Source of the DNA: JAXLQL01 sp046331625
Lineage (GTDB): Bacteria; Acidobacteriota; Terriglobia; Bryobacterales; Bryobacteraceae
Direction of reading: 5' to 3'
Length of the DNA stretch: 64,000 nucleotides
Assembly (NCBI GenBank): GCA_046331625.1
Contig: JAXLQL010000033.1
Coordinates: 1-64,000, forward strand
Below the pieces are notes generated by a model that had not been told where the DNA came from, did not search any database, and worked only from the letters and a program-made list of their open reading frames with translations. This document shows, piece by piece, positions 32,690 to 41,810 of the stretch (within the stretch, counting starts at the first letter, position 1; each line of letters begins with the position of its first letter). Position numbers and translations under genes: made by a program.

Positions 32690-33420
32690 CCCAGGGGTGC
32701 CGGTAGCTTTGGTGATCGAAGCCTGCACCACATCGCCGCCCTGCGCATCGCCCGTGTAGCTGAAGCGGGCGTTGCCCTGCGTATCGGTGACGGCTTGGCC
32801 GGTCCGGCCTAGCGTTCGGACCGCTCACGATCCGGAAATTCACCCATCGTGTTCCCCAAAGGAGCGTTCCCGCGTCGGTGAGTGAAGGTCGCGGTCAGTT
32901 GCGCGGCCGACCTGCCCGCCAGGCTCAGCGTCGGCGAAGAAGGCTGGAGCCGTCCCGTGAGCGTTCCGATCCCCACGCTTCCGATGCGCCGCCAACCTAC
33001 GGATTCATTTCCTCGGCGCCCGAGATTGAATCCGCCCGTGTCGAGCACACGCGCGGTATCGTCGAACGATTGGGTCGCGTTATTTATCGTAATCGAAATC
33101 CTGGGCGCGGTATTGTCACCAGCCGGGAGTGGTGCTCCGCAGCTCGCAACAACCGGATAATCGTTCGTCGAAAAGTTCCCAACCGCCGTTTGTGTAAGAA
33201 TCCCCAGGCTTTGTGGCGGAGTCGTGAACCGGCCCCAGAGATTGAACACCGGGCCCGGATTCACTCCCGGCCGCCGCAGGTCCGCTTCTACTTTGTCGAT
33301 CGTCAGGGGCGCGCTCGAGGTGTTCTCGCTTCGGATGGCGCCGGCGTTCACCGCGTTGCCATTCCCGAGGTAAACCACGTTCGGCGACCCCTTTCACGGC
33401 ACCGGGTTCGCAGGTGAATG
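32690..33420 (-). pseudogene. Relic of a secreted Ig-like-domain protein
   Basis: The minus strand gives a 190-residue open stretch: MVYLGNGNAVNAGAIRSENT, KVEADLRRPGVNPGPVFNLW, SITINNATQSFDDTARVLDT and WRRIGSVGIGTLTGRLQPSS. It then breaks and continues in other frames as VNFRIVSGPNA and TDTQGNARFSYTGDAQGGDV, VQASITKATGTPG. The last part is a Big-1-like Ig repeat. The start is also frame-broken (SFTCEPGAVKG in another frame near 33400). At least two frameshifts separate these pieces and no end domain is left. Intact relatives are large secreted proteins of this group. Confidence 0.6.
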
Positions 33421-33489
33421 AGACGAACGGGTCAGTCGCTCTTTGGAGGCATGCGTGAGTAGGCTGCGACAACGTTTCAAAGTTTTCTG

Positions 33490-33519
33490 TTGACATTCGC
33501 AACACAGTGGGTTTATTCT
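33490..33519 (+). promoter_or_regulatory. Sigma-70-like promoter of the secreted-protein module
   Basis: TTGACA (33490-33495) and TATTCT (33514-33519) are 18 bases apart, and a good ribosome binding site GGAGG (33537-33541) precedes ATG 33546. This is the clearest promoter in the window and would drive the module starting at 33546. Confidence 0.6.
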
Positions 33520-33545
33520 TTGGCTAGAAATAGACCGGAGGCGAA

Positions 33546-34280
33546 ATGCTCTCACGTTCGAGATCACTTCTTCCCGTCGTTCTTCATAGCACTTTGATTG
33601 CCGCTTCGACGTTAACGGCATTCGGACAAGCCGACTCCTCCGTTTCTGGCTTGGTGCAAGATGAATCCGGCCGCGGCATTCCTGGTGCGATAGTCAGTCT
33701 TCTTCCTCGACTCCCGTTCTCCGAGAGAGGCTACTTCTTGGGGCGAACGCAAACCGACGCCACCGGCAGGTTTTCCTTTTCTCCGGTACCCGGTGGGAAC
33801 TATGCACTTTGCGCCTCGGCTCACGACTCTGATTTCCCAGACTCTTGCGCTTGGTCTAAGAAGGGAATGGGCGGCGACGTGTTTTCGGTTCCCGCTGGAA
33901 CAGCTCTGACGATAGCTCCCATCCGCCTCACCAAAGGGGCTCGGCTCCGAATCACGATGCAGGATCCGGGCGGCCACCTCCAACGCAACGAGTCCCGGCC
34001 CGGCGAGAAGATGTTGGTGACGATCGGGGTCCCGGGTGTCGGATACACCTTCGTTCCCATCGTCGGGAACACGCAGACCGACCGTGCCTACGAAATGCTT
34101 GTCCCTCGGCAGCAGAATGTAACGGTGCGAGTGGCGTCGGATGTTTTCTCTATGGCCGATTCGACCGGCAAGGCCGTGAGTTCGGCAGCCGCTGGTGGGC
34201 ACGTGATGGATATCCCTGTCCCAGCGGCCGGCTCACCGCCGAACGCGGTTCTGCGGATCACAGGCGTTAGAGCACAGTGA
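33546..34280 (+). CDS. Small secreted carboxypeptidase-regulatory-like protein (module type A, copy 1)
   Basis: The protein has 244 residues with a signal peptide ending near LTAFGQ. One CarboxypepD_reg-type domain follows: SVSGLVQDESGRGIPGAIVS, then DATGRFSFSPVPGGNYALCA. A second half of unknown type (RLTKGARLRITMQDPGGHLQ, GVPGVGYTFVPIVGN, AYEMLVPRQQNVTVRVASDV) is shared with the genes at 37613 and 44206. A cysteine pair (CASAHDSDFPDSCAW) is also conserved among the three (C-x9-12-C plus a following W). It is the first gene of the module, 12 bases before the next. Confidence 0.75.
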   Translation: MLSRSRSLLPVVLHSTLIAASTLTAFGQADSSVSGLVQDESGRGIPGAIVSLLPRLPFSERGYFLGRTQTDATGRFSFSPVPGGNYALCASAHDSDFPDSCAWSKKGMGGDVFSVPAGTALTIAPIRLTKGARLRITMQDPGGHLQRNESRPGEKMLVTIGVPGVGYTFVPIVGNTQTDRAYEMLVPRQQNVTVRVASDVFSMADSTGKAVSSAAAGGHVMDIPVPAAGSPPNAVLRITGVRAQ

Positions 34281-34292
34281 GGAGCGCAGAAG

Positions 34293-37200
34293 ATGAGATC
34301 CCATTTACTGCTCTCGATCTGGATCTGTGCCGGTTCACTCGCGACAACTGCCAGCGCCCAGTTCAGCGGGCTGCTGGCCGGTGGCCCCCACCATACGTTT
34401 GTGGGGCAGACACAGACGTTCACTGCCAACCTTCCGCCTCCCACGGTCGGTGTGTGGGGGCAATTCTATCTTCGGATTGCGAGCCGCCGGATTCTTGGTC
34501 CCAATGGCCAGCCGCCAGCACAAGAGCAGGGAGACCACACGTGCAATGCGATAGCTGATCCCCGAAGTAACCGATTCTTCATGGAAAAGGATGGAGACTA
34601 CTTGGTGTCTCCAGTGCCGTGGCTCCCTCCTCCGGAGTCAGCGGGCATGCTAGGTGGCGATCTCGACCCCGCCAGAAACGCCGCCTATTACCAAAACAGC
34701 CAATGCAAGTTGCAGGTCGACAAGTCGCGGGTGTTCATCAATCCTGACCGGAGCGCAACCATTATCATTACGGTAGTGTTCAAGAATCCTTGGGTGCCTC
34801 ACTTTCCCCCTCCGGCTCCCCTGATCGGCACCAATTTCAATCCATGTCCGGAGGCTTCGATGCCGATACAAAATCCGGACCGATGTGATTTTTACGCTCC
34901 TGGAGGCTTCCCATCCGGTGAACGTGTGATGTGGGTCGCCGGATTCACGGGCACCGAGTGGTTCGGCTACACTCCCATCGGCCCCTCTATCCCGCAGGCG
35001 GCCAACCCGCCCCAGTCCCCGATTCCCCCCACAATTTCGGTCAGTCCAAATTGGACAAACGTCAACCAGGGGCCCCAAAATTTCCAGATCACTCTTCCCC
35101 AGCCCTATTGGGCCGGAGCGTTGCCTGGGCCACTGAGCTGGGACGAGATTCGCTTCCGGGTTACTCAGCCGTGGCCGGTAGGCACCCCGAACCAAGGTAC
35201 CCAGCGAAGCCTGGCGAATGCGGCCGGTGCCTGCACGGTCGTCGTACGTCCCAAGGCAAATCCCGTACAGTTCAACTTGGAGGACAACGCTGGTACTGGG
35301 CTTCTCGCATGGGTGACTTCTGGGACAGTGTCCAACAAGCAGTGTACGTTGAATGCATCCGCTTCCTCGGTGTCTAATCCAAGCGGGAACATGACCCTGA
35401 ATCTCAACGTGACTTTCAAGGCGCCCTTCGCGCCGGTTGGCGGGGGCGAAGAGCGATGGATGTGGTTGAGGGCGCGACTCGTGAGTACGGCTGGAGCTAC
35501 TACTTGGGCTCTCAATTCCAGGAGCCAGACCAACGCCGCTTCAGATCACGACGGTTGGAGCGCGTTGGGGTGGATCAGGCCGACGGGGCCAAGCGTCAGC
35601 CAAACGACTCCGCAGACCGTGCCGGAGTACTTCACCAACTGCCTAAGAGACGGCTCTGCGAACGGGCAGTGCCTCCTTGAGCCAGGGGAGTTCCTCGTGA
35701 CTAAGACGCTTGAGGTTCACCGCTCAAATATCGTGGTAAGTGGCCAGGACCAGACGTCGCGATACAAGACGAAGCTCATTCGAGCGCAAGCCCACACAGG
35801 CCCGATACTATCTATCGCCGGGCCCGTGAATATGGGCGTACCAGAACCGATCACCGGAGTCGTGCTTCAGAATATGACGCTCTGCGGTGGTAGCATATTG
35901 TCGCCAAACAGTCGCGACGATCTCGCAAGGTTGCTACCCCCAGGCGCTGCTCCGGACTCGCAGGCTAGCTGCCCCCCCATGAGCCAAACGGATCAGACCG
36001 AGTGCGGCAAGGCCGTTCAGGCATATCCAAACAAATATCCCCCACCACCAGCCGACCCCATTGGCGGATGCATAGACATCGACATTACGAATGTCACGGG
36101 CACCGCCGAGAATTCCAACCCCGCTCCCTTCAATATCAATGGTGACAATGTTTACAACGGCCCTTACGCAGTCACGATATACAATGTCGCCGTCTTCGAC
36201 AGTCCGGGCCACGCCATCTCTATCTACGCGTGGGGGCCGAGCCCGAACGGTGCTGAGCCCGTCTTAAAAGTAAACGACGTATACATCCATGACAGTACAA
36301 TTAGTTATTCGGAAGTCACCGGAATTCTCACGGGGTCCGGGTACACAAATTATGACTACAAGTACTGCGACAACTTCGCGGGCTATGCGAACAGCAGCGC
36401 CATTCATGCCCCACGGAATATTCGCATTGAGAACAACTACTTCACGGGCCATAAGACCGGCGCAATGGGCAGCACTGGCGAGCGCTGGATGGCGCTTCGA
36501 AGCAACTATTTCTTGAACAACTACTTGAATCCGCAGGTGGGGAACCCCGGCGGTGGCACGATTCAGGTACACCACTGCTCCGACACCATTCAGATCACGG
36601 GAAACACCTTCATAGGGCCAGGCGCCGTCCCGGTTCTGACGGACGGAATGGAACTGTACGGCAGGAACATGGTGATTGGCGGCGGCGGAAATAAGCAAAA
36701 TACCATATCGAACTATCCTGCGGAGGGGATCGGTGGCCATAGCCTTTATTACTCCACCTTCAAGAACAACTACACCCATCACAACAGCCTTTGGAGTGGC
36801 TTCTTGCCTACTGGAGGCATCAAACTAGTGACAGCTTTCGGTGGCGGATGCGGCGACGTTCCGAGAGATTTGCGAAAGGTAGATCTGATCGCGAACCGGT
36901 CCGAGAATCAGCGGTTTGGAATACACTTTGCGGATCAGGATTTCCCCAGCAGGAACGTTCTCTGGGACGTGACCGTCACGGGTGATAACACCTATACCCC
37001 ATTTGGTTCGCAACCCGCTGCCGTAGCTAGAGATGGCCACCAGATCAAGCTGCCCAACTACAGCGGCATCGCAGTCACTGACTTCGAACTGAACCCATTA
37101 CCCCGATCCCTCCCGGTTGACACTGAGCTTCGCCGCCGTTGCTCAAGCCCTGGCGCAAGTAGAGAAAAATTCACCTTTCCAGCAAGCGATAATAAGGGAC

Positions 37201-37598
37201 GCGAATACGTACGCGCCATCGTTGGAATATTCAGCTTGACTCCGCCGCCCAAGAGCGACACGGACCCAGGCCCAACTCCCGTGGGGGCGTGTTACTTTCA
37301 CTATGACACGGCGACCAAGACCGTCTATCTTGCCGGTGCCAACGGCGCCACATGGGCTGCCGGGTCGTCCCGGATCGGCCCGCTCGGGCAACCCCTAGAG
37401 AATGGCGTCTGCAAGATCCACGCTGAGTCGTCCAGCGAGCTTCCTTACAATCAGTCCGAGCCTCACATAAACGGCGTTACGCTTGACATCGAGTTCCTCA
37501 CGCAGGTTCCTATGTTCCACATATACTCGTGGGCAGACAACACCGATGGGCAAAGCAGGCCCTCGTGGAACTATTTTGGATGGTGGTCTACTTACTAA
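34293..37598 (+). CDS. Very large secreted protein with right-handed beta-helix-like region (module type B, copy 1)
   Basis: The protein has 1101 residues, with signal peptide LLLSIWICAGSLATTASAQF. Residues ~20-240 form a conserved head shared with the gene at 39564: HHTFVGQTQTFTANLPPP, DHTCNAIADPRSNRFFMEKD, CKLQVDKSRVFINPDRSATI, IITVVFKNPW. Residues ~245-420 form a second shared block (SPNWTNVNQGPQNFQITLPQ ... GGGEERWMWLRARL). Residues ~440-900 look like a parallel beta-helix of pectate-lyase type: ITGVVLQNMTLCGGS, VTIYNVAVFDSPGHAISIYA, NIRIENNYFTGHKTG, QITGNTFIGPGAV, YYSTFKNNYTHHNSLWSG. Carbohydrate binding or cleavage is a fair guess, but no catalytic residues are identified. A ribosome binding site (GGAG) lies in the 12-base gap. 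Confidence 0.75.
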   Translation: MRSHLLLSIWICAGSLATTASAQFSGLLAGGPHHTFVGQTQTFTANLPPPTVGVWGQFYLRIASRRILGPNGQPPAQEQGDHTCNAIADPRSNRFFMEKDGDYLVSPVPWLPPPESAGMLGGDLDPARNAAYYQNSQCKLQVDKSRVFINPDRSATIIITVVFKNPWVPHFPPPAPLIGTNFNPCPEASMPIQNPDRCDFYAPGGFPSGERVMWVAGFTGTEWFGYTPIGPSIPQAANPPQSPIPPTISVSPNWTNVNQGPQNFQITLPQPYWAGALPGPLSWDEIRFRVTQPWPVGTPNQGTQRSLANAAGACTVVVRPKANPVQFNLEDNAGTGLLAWVTSGTVSNKQCTLNASASSVSNPSGNMTLNLNVTFKAPFAPVGGGEERWMWLRARLVSTAGATTWALNSRSQTNAASDHDGWSALGWIRPTGPSVSQTTPQTVPEYFTNCLRDGSANGQCLLEPGEFLVTKTLEVHRSNIVVSGQDQTSRYKTKLIRAQAHTGPILSIAGPVNMGVPEPITGVVLQNMTLCGGSILSPNSRDDLARLLPPGAAPDSQASCPPMSQTDQTECGKAVQAYPNKYPPPPADPIGGCIDIDITNVTGTAENSNPAPFNINGDNVYNGPYAVTIYNVAVFDSPGHAISIYAWGPSPNGAEPVLKVNDVYIHDSTISYSEVTGILTGSGYTNYDYKYCDNFAGYANSSAIHAPRNIRIENNYFTGHKTGAMGSTGERWMALRSNYFLNNYLNPQVGNPGGGTIQVHHCSDTIQITGNTFIGPGAVPVLTDGMELYGRNMVIGGGGNKQNTISNYPAEGIGGHSLYYSTFKNNYTHHNSLWSGFLPTGGIKLVTAFGGGCGDVPRDLRKVDLIANRSENQRFGIHFADQDFPSRNVLWDVTVTGDNTYTPFGSQPAAVARDGHQIKLPNYSGIAVTDFELNPLPRSLPVDTELRRRCSSPGASREKFTFPASDNKGREYVRAIVGIFSLTPPPKSDTDPGPTPVGACYFHYDTATKTVYLAGANGATWAAGSSRIGPLGQPLENGVCKIHAESSSELPYNQSEPHINGVTLDIEFLTQVPMFHIYSWADNTDGQSRPSWNYFGWWSTY

Positions 37599-37612
37599 TG
37601 GAGGAAGGAGCG

Positions 37613-38320
37613 ATGACTAATCTGTTCGTGATTTTATTGTGCGTCGTCGGAGTAGCGAGACTTTCCTTCGCTCAGCTCAGTACCAGTTTCGTTGCTGGCG
37701 TTGCAGCCGGCTCCATCTCGGGCGAAAATGGGTCTCCGGTTAGCGGCGCGAGGGTATCGCTCGAACCCTTCGACGTTCCGGAACCTGGAACGGGCCGGAT
37801 GCGCCATGAGTGGAATGTCGTTACTGGCGGAACTGGGGAGTTCCAGTTCACTGGAGTTCCCGACGGCAAGTATCGGATCTGCGTTACTGCCCCCGGTCGG
37901 CTCTGGTTGGATCCATGCCACTGGGGCACGAGGCCCCCTTCGGTGGTCGTATCGAAAAGCCAGCGTTCGTCAACCGTCACAATAAGGCTTCGTCCAGCCG
38001 CTGTACTGGAGTTGCGAGTAGAGGATCCAGGCAAGCGTCTATCGGAGCACGAAGGAAAAACGCCAGGCGCGCACCTGATGTTAGGGGTCGTCAATGATGC
38101 CTCGATGTTTCGAGAGGCGATACAGGTCTCTCGCGATGCCGGAGGAAGGAGCTACGAGTTAGTTGTTCCTTTGGGGACCCCTGCGAAGATTCTCTGTCAG
38201 AGCACATTCTTTCAGGTCTTGACACAAAGTGGCATTCCCGTCCCAAAGACAGGCCTAATCTTTTTCGTGACAATACCTCCGGGACAGAGACCAAACCCGA
38301 TTGTGTTTCGTATTTCGTAA
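37613..38320 (+). CDS. Small secreted carboxypeptidase-regulatory-like protein (module type A, copy 2)
   Basis: ATG 37613 is preferred for its strong ribosome binding site GGAGGAAGGAG; an in-frame ATG at 37598 overlaps the previous stop. The signal peptide is LFVILLCVVGVARLSFAQ. The domain shows GSISGENGSPVSGARVSLEP, GTGEFQFTGVPDGKYRICVT, then CVTAPGRLWLDPCHW (the conserved cysteine pair and W) and the shared second half VLELRVEDPGKRLSEHEGKT, SYELVVPLGTPAKI. It follows the large B gene directly and precedes a TIGR03437 protein by 9 bases. Confidence 0.75.
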   Translation: MTNLFVILLCVVGVARLSFAQLSTSFVAGVAAGSISGENGSPVSGARVSLEPFDVPEPGTGRMRHEWNVVTGGTGEFQFTGVPDGKYRICVTAPGRLWLDPCHWGTRPPSVVVSKSQRSSTVTIRLRPAAVLELRVEDPGKRLSEHEGKTPGAHLMLGVVNDASMFREAIQVSRDAGGRSYELVVPLGTPAKILCQSTFFQVLTQSGIPVPKTGLIFFVTIPPGQRPNPIVFRIS

Positions 38321-38329
38321 CTAAGCGAC

Positions 38330-39412
38330 ATGAACCGTCGAACATTACTCACGCTGGGCTTCCTGGCCGGTTCCGCCGGCGCACAAGTCGAGTTAAGGCC
38401 GTGCACCGATCTTCCCCTTAGCTGGACGGTCTCGAGCGAGTCGCCACGTGCCGCCAGCACAATAGGGCTGTGCGTCCTAGGCAATGGCCGGGTTCGATAT
38501 CGGTTCGACAGCGTCTTACCCGTCAGCAATAGCCCACCCAATTTTGTTGTCGTATCTCCTGTCATAGGGGAGGCTCCTGCGTTTGCACCTATCGTTTCGA
38601 ATGAGAGATCGATTCGTGAAATGCGCCCGGGCTTCTACTCTGTCTTTGTCCAGTTCGCTTCCGTTGACACAATACCGCCTATGGTAGCTGGAAGAACCGT
38701 GACGCTAACCATCACGCAGCCGCCGAAGCCTGAGATCGAGGGCCTGACTGGCAACGGTAAACTTCTAGCGTCAGTGACGCCAGGTGAGACCGTGGCCATC
38801 ATTGGGCAGAAGCTCGCTCCAGCCGAGTCATTGGGGGCGTACAACGAGACGGGACAGTACCCAACCGCACTCTTCGGGACCTCTGTAACCTTTAACGGGA
38901 TCACTGCGCCGGTCCTGTCAGTCACCCCGAATCGCATCGAGACCATGGTCCCGTATGGAGTGGCGATACAACAAACGGCAGAGGTGGCCGTGAAGCGGTG
39001 GTCCGGGCCTACAGCCACCTTGTCGATTCCGGTCAGCGACTCCGCACCCCGAATCCTCGGGATCCAGAACTATCAGGCCTCCGACTATATCGCGAACACG
39101 GAGGACTCCCCCGCCGCGAAGGGCTCGGTCGTCGTGCTATTCGCGACCGGCGCGGGCACTTGGAATCCAACCGCACCCGACAACGGAATCAGCCTCTCCG
39201 CCAATCCGTTCACTTCCAGGCCGCTGACTCTCTCGATCGGAGGCCAGCCAGCAATCATCTACTATGCCGGATCGGCCCCGTATCGCTTGTGGGGGATGAT
39301 ACAGATTATCGCCTACGTCCCGCGCGGAGTCGATTCCGGCGCGCAAAAGCTGGTCCTCAAGATTGGCGAGAACGACAACGCAGCCCAAGAGTCTGTGATT
39401 TACGTCCGGTAG
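38330..39412 (+). CDS. Secreted TIGR03437-type protein (module type C, copy 1)
   Basis: The protein has 360 residues with a short signal MNRRTLLTLGFLAGSAGAQ. Residues 30-135 are an unknown beta-rich domain. Residues ~145-360 match the acidobacterial TIGR03437 family: SVTPGETVAIIGQKLAPAES, YPTALFGTSVTFNGITAPVL, SVTPNRIETMVPYGV (normally 'S..QiN..VP'), VVLFATGAGTWNPTAPDNGI and a final IQIIAYVPRGVDSGAQKLVL, KIGENDNAAQESVIYVR. Family function is unknown; members are exported and typical of Solibacter relatives. Confidence 0.85.
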   Translation: MNRRTLLTLGFLAGSAGAQVELRPCTDLPLSWTVSSESPRAASTIGLCVLGNGRVRYRFDSVLPVSNSPPNFVVVSPVIGEAPAFAPIVSNERSIREMRPGFYSVFVQFASVDTIPPMVAGRTVTLTITQPPKPEIEGLTGNGKLLASVTPGETVAIIGQKLAPAESLGAYNETGQYPTALFGTSVTFNGITAPVLSVTPNRIETMVPYGVAIQQTAEVAVKRWSGPTATLSIPVSDSAPRILGIQNYQASDYIANTEDSPAAKGSVVVLFATGAGTWNPTAPDNGISLSANPFTSRPLTLSIGGQPAIIYYAGSAPYRLWGMIQIIAYVPRGVDSGAQKLVLKIGENDNAAQESVIYVR

Positions 39413-39563
39413 TGCAGGCGGTTTGGTTTAGGATTTAGCATACCTTTACTGAATGACTGTCTGATCTGAGAGGGCAACCATGACCTTCCGGCCATTTTGA
39501 CGCCGCTCGAAATTGAGCCCAGGTTGACCCCTACCGGACCCTTACTGAGGAGGATGCAAGTCA

Positions 39564-40146
39564 ATGAGTCGGGCCCTTTGGATTACGCTCATGCTTTCGA
39601 GCGCCCTATTTGCTCAGATGGAAGGGAGCGGCCCGCGTGGCGGGCCGACGTCGGTGAACGTCGGTCCTACCCAGACCATCACCGCCACAATGCCACCGCC
39701 CGCGGGATCCAACTATTACCTCCAATTCTACCTTCGAGTGTCGAACTCGAATTTGAATCAGCCGGACCATACATGCAACGCGATTGGCGACCCAGTGAAC
39801 AACAAATTCTACATGGAGTCGGACGGCACCTTCGGCTCCACTCCTCCATGGATCTCACTGCCCGGTGCTGTAGGCGGGTCGGATCAACTGCGTGAAAACA
39901 GCCAATGTGCGGTCCAGATTCTCAAGTCCAGAGTCTATATCAACCCGGACAGGAGTGCTACCCTCACCATCACCGTACAGTTCAAGAACCCGTTGATCCC
40001 ACATTCCAATACGCCGTGCCCGGCGGCCTGCGACTACTATGCTCCCGGTGGGGCCTACTCCGTTGCGGAACGATACTTCTGGGTGTTGGGATACACCAAT
40101 GCGGGCACATGGGATGGCTGGTACGCGATTGGCCCCATCATTGCGC
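39564..40146 (+). pseudogene. Large secreted protein (module type B, copy 2), 5' part, interrupted by an IS
   Basis: ATG 39564 follows the ribosome binding site GAGGAGG at 39547-39553. The sequence encodes a signal peptide (LWITLMLSSALFAQ) and the same head as the gene at 34293: PTSVNVGPTQTITATMPPPA, QPDHTCNAIGDPVNNKFYME, CAVQILKSRVYINPDRSATL, TITVQFKNP. The host frame is intact to GCG at 40143-40145, where an IS481-type element begins. Without the element the frame would continue at 41811. As it stands, translation runs into the element and stops at 40229. Confidence 0.85.
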
Positions 40147-41806
40147 GGCCGGGAGGATGGTTGACACTTTGGACCGGGAGCATGGTTGACAAGTTGCCGG
40201 TCTGGGCTGCTGTAAGAATCTTACTATGATGTGCTCCTGAAGTCCAGCGAAAAGAGCTTGGACGAGAGTAACTCTGCGGCTTGTAACCGGAGTGCCGTTG
40301 CGTCGATGGACATGGGCTACAATGGCTCTGCTCGCGCAGAGGATAGGGCAACGCAGGGATGCGACCTGAGCGCTGCCGCGAGTGCGGACTGACGGGGTGA
40401 CCGCTCGCGGTCGCCCCGCACCCCATGCAGTCTGCTTCAAAGCGTTAAATCCTGGGGTCGCAGGGGCAAAGCCCCCGCTGGCGTGCATGGTTGTTCGGGT
40501 GATCTGTGATGGGCGGTGCGCTTGGCCCACTTGTGGGCGAGTTCCTCGCGAACGAATTGGTATTCGGTGGAATCCATCCAGCCCAGGAAGACGGGGCCGA
40601 ACCAGACTTCGAACAAGCGATCCTCGCACTCGCGGAAGCCAACCTGTTCGCCAGCCAGTACAGGTGTGAGGAGAACACGCCGGCTGTTCCATAGAAAGCG
40701 GCCATGGCCGTCGACTCTCCGGACGTGGAAGCAGGAGTCGTACTGCATCTCGGGGAGGTGAATGGGATAAGCCCGGCTCGAGGGCCGGTACACTTGGGCA
40801 GGCGTCCTCATCTGGAGGGCCTCATGGGGACGTTCGTGGTTGAAGTCTTTGCGGTACGCCAGGAATTCCCTCTGCTGCAGGCGGCAGTCCCAGGCGATGT
40901 GATAGTCGAGGCACTCTTTGACCAGCGACCAGTGGAATCGTTCATGCCGTCCATTCTGTTGCGGCTCTCCGGGCTCGATCCGCTCTACTCCAATCCCCAA
41001 CCGGAGCCACCAGATCGACAACATCGACAGCCCTCCCGGCGCATTCGTAGAAAACGGCGACCCATTGTCGCTTCGGATCGCCCTGGGCACGCCATACTCT
41101 CGAAAGGCTGCCTCCATCACTGCCTGAACTCGAACTTGATCGATCTCCGGCGTTGCCGTCAGGCGTGACACGTAGCGGCTGCATTATCGGTCACCGTCAA
41201 CGGATCGCACCGCTTCCCATCGCCGGTTTGGAACCACCCTTTGTAGTCGATCGACCAGACGTCGTTGGGCTCCACCGCGTGGGACAACGGCTGCGTGGCC
41301 GGAACGAGCGGTCCCGGGCCTCGCCGCCGCCGGTGGGTGAGCCCTTCCCGCCGCAGCAGATCACCCAGGCAACTGGCTGCTGGGACCGTCTCTCGCTCCT
41401 GCTCAGGCAGCGCCTGCTGATCCCGCTCCAGCCGGGCCTTCAACTTCTTCGGGCCCCAACTGGGCCACTTCCGCCTCAATTCCAGCACCGCTTCCTTCAC
41501 CGCTTCACTCATCGCGTGCGGGCGGCGGTGCGCTACTCGGCTCCCATCCCGCAACGCCTCCACGCCGCCCTCGGCGTACCGCTTCATCCACTTGTACCCG
41601 GTTTCCCGCGATACTCCGTACCGGCGGCAGATCTCGGCGAAGCTGACTTCTTCTCGCTCGGCCTCCAACACGAACCTGACTCGTTGATGCATTGCGCTGC
41701 TCTCTTTCCAAGGCATTCATATAGCCTTGCAGCAGCCCATGGTCCTCTTCACTTACAAAGTGTCAACCATGCTCCCGGTCTGATCTGTCAACCATGCTCC
41801 CGGTCC
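40147..41806 (-). mobile_element. IS481-family insertion sequence, 1660 bp, GCGC target duplication
   Basis: The outer ends are matching inverted repeats: left GGCCGGGAGGATGGTTGACA, right (reverse complement) GGACCGGGAGCATGGTTGAC. The host tetramer GCGC flanks both sides (40143-40146 and 41807-41810). Each end also carries a second, inner copy of the GACCGGGAGCATGGTTGACA module. The element lies inside the gene 39564-44176. Its transposase on the minus strand is frameshifted. About 290 bp downstream of the transposase stop (40147-40436) contain no gene. Confidence 0.9.
40437..41716 (-). pseudogene. IS481-family transposase, one frameshift
   Basis: The N-terminal frame (41716 to 41159) holds the helix-turn-helix (VSFAEICRRYGVSRETGYKW) and the start of the DDE core (NDVWSIDYKGWFQTGDGKRC, DPLTVTD). 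Near 41175 one base is lost, and the core continues in another frame with SRLTATPEIDQVRVQAVMEA, YGVPRAIRSDNGSPFS (second Asp), EPGEPQQNGRHERFH (Glu) and RKDFNHERPHEALQMRTPAQ. The product is therefore split and the copy inactive unless a -1/+1 shift occurs. Confidence 0.85.
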
Positions 41807-41810
41807 GCGC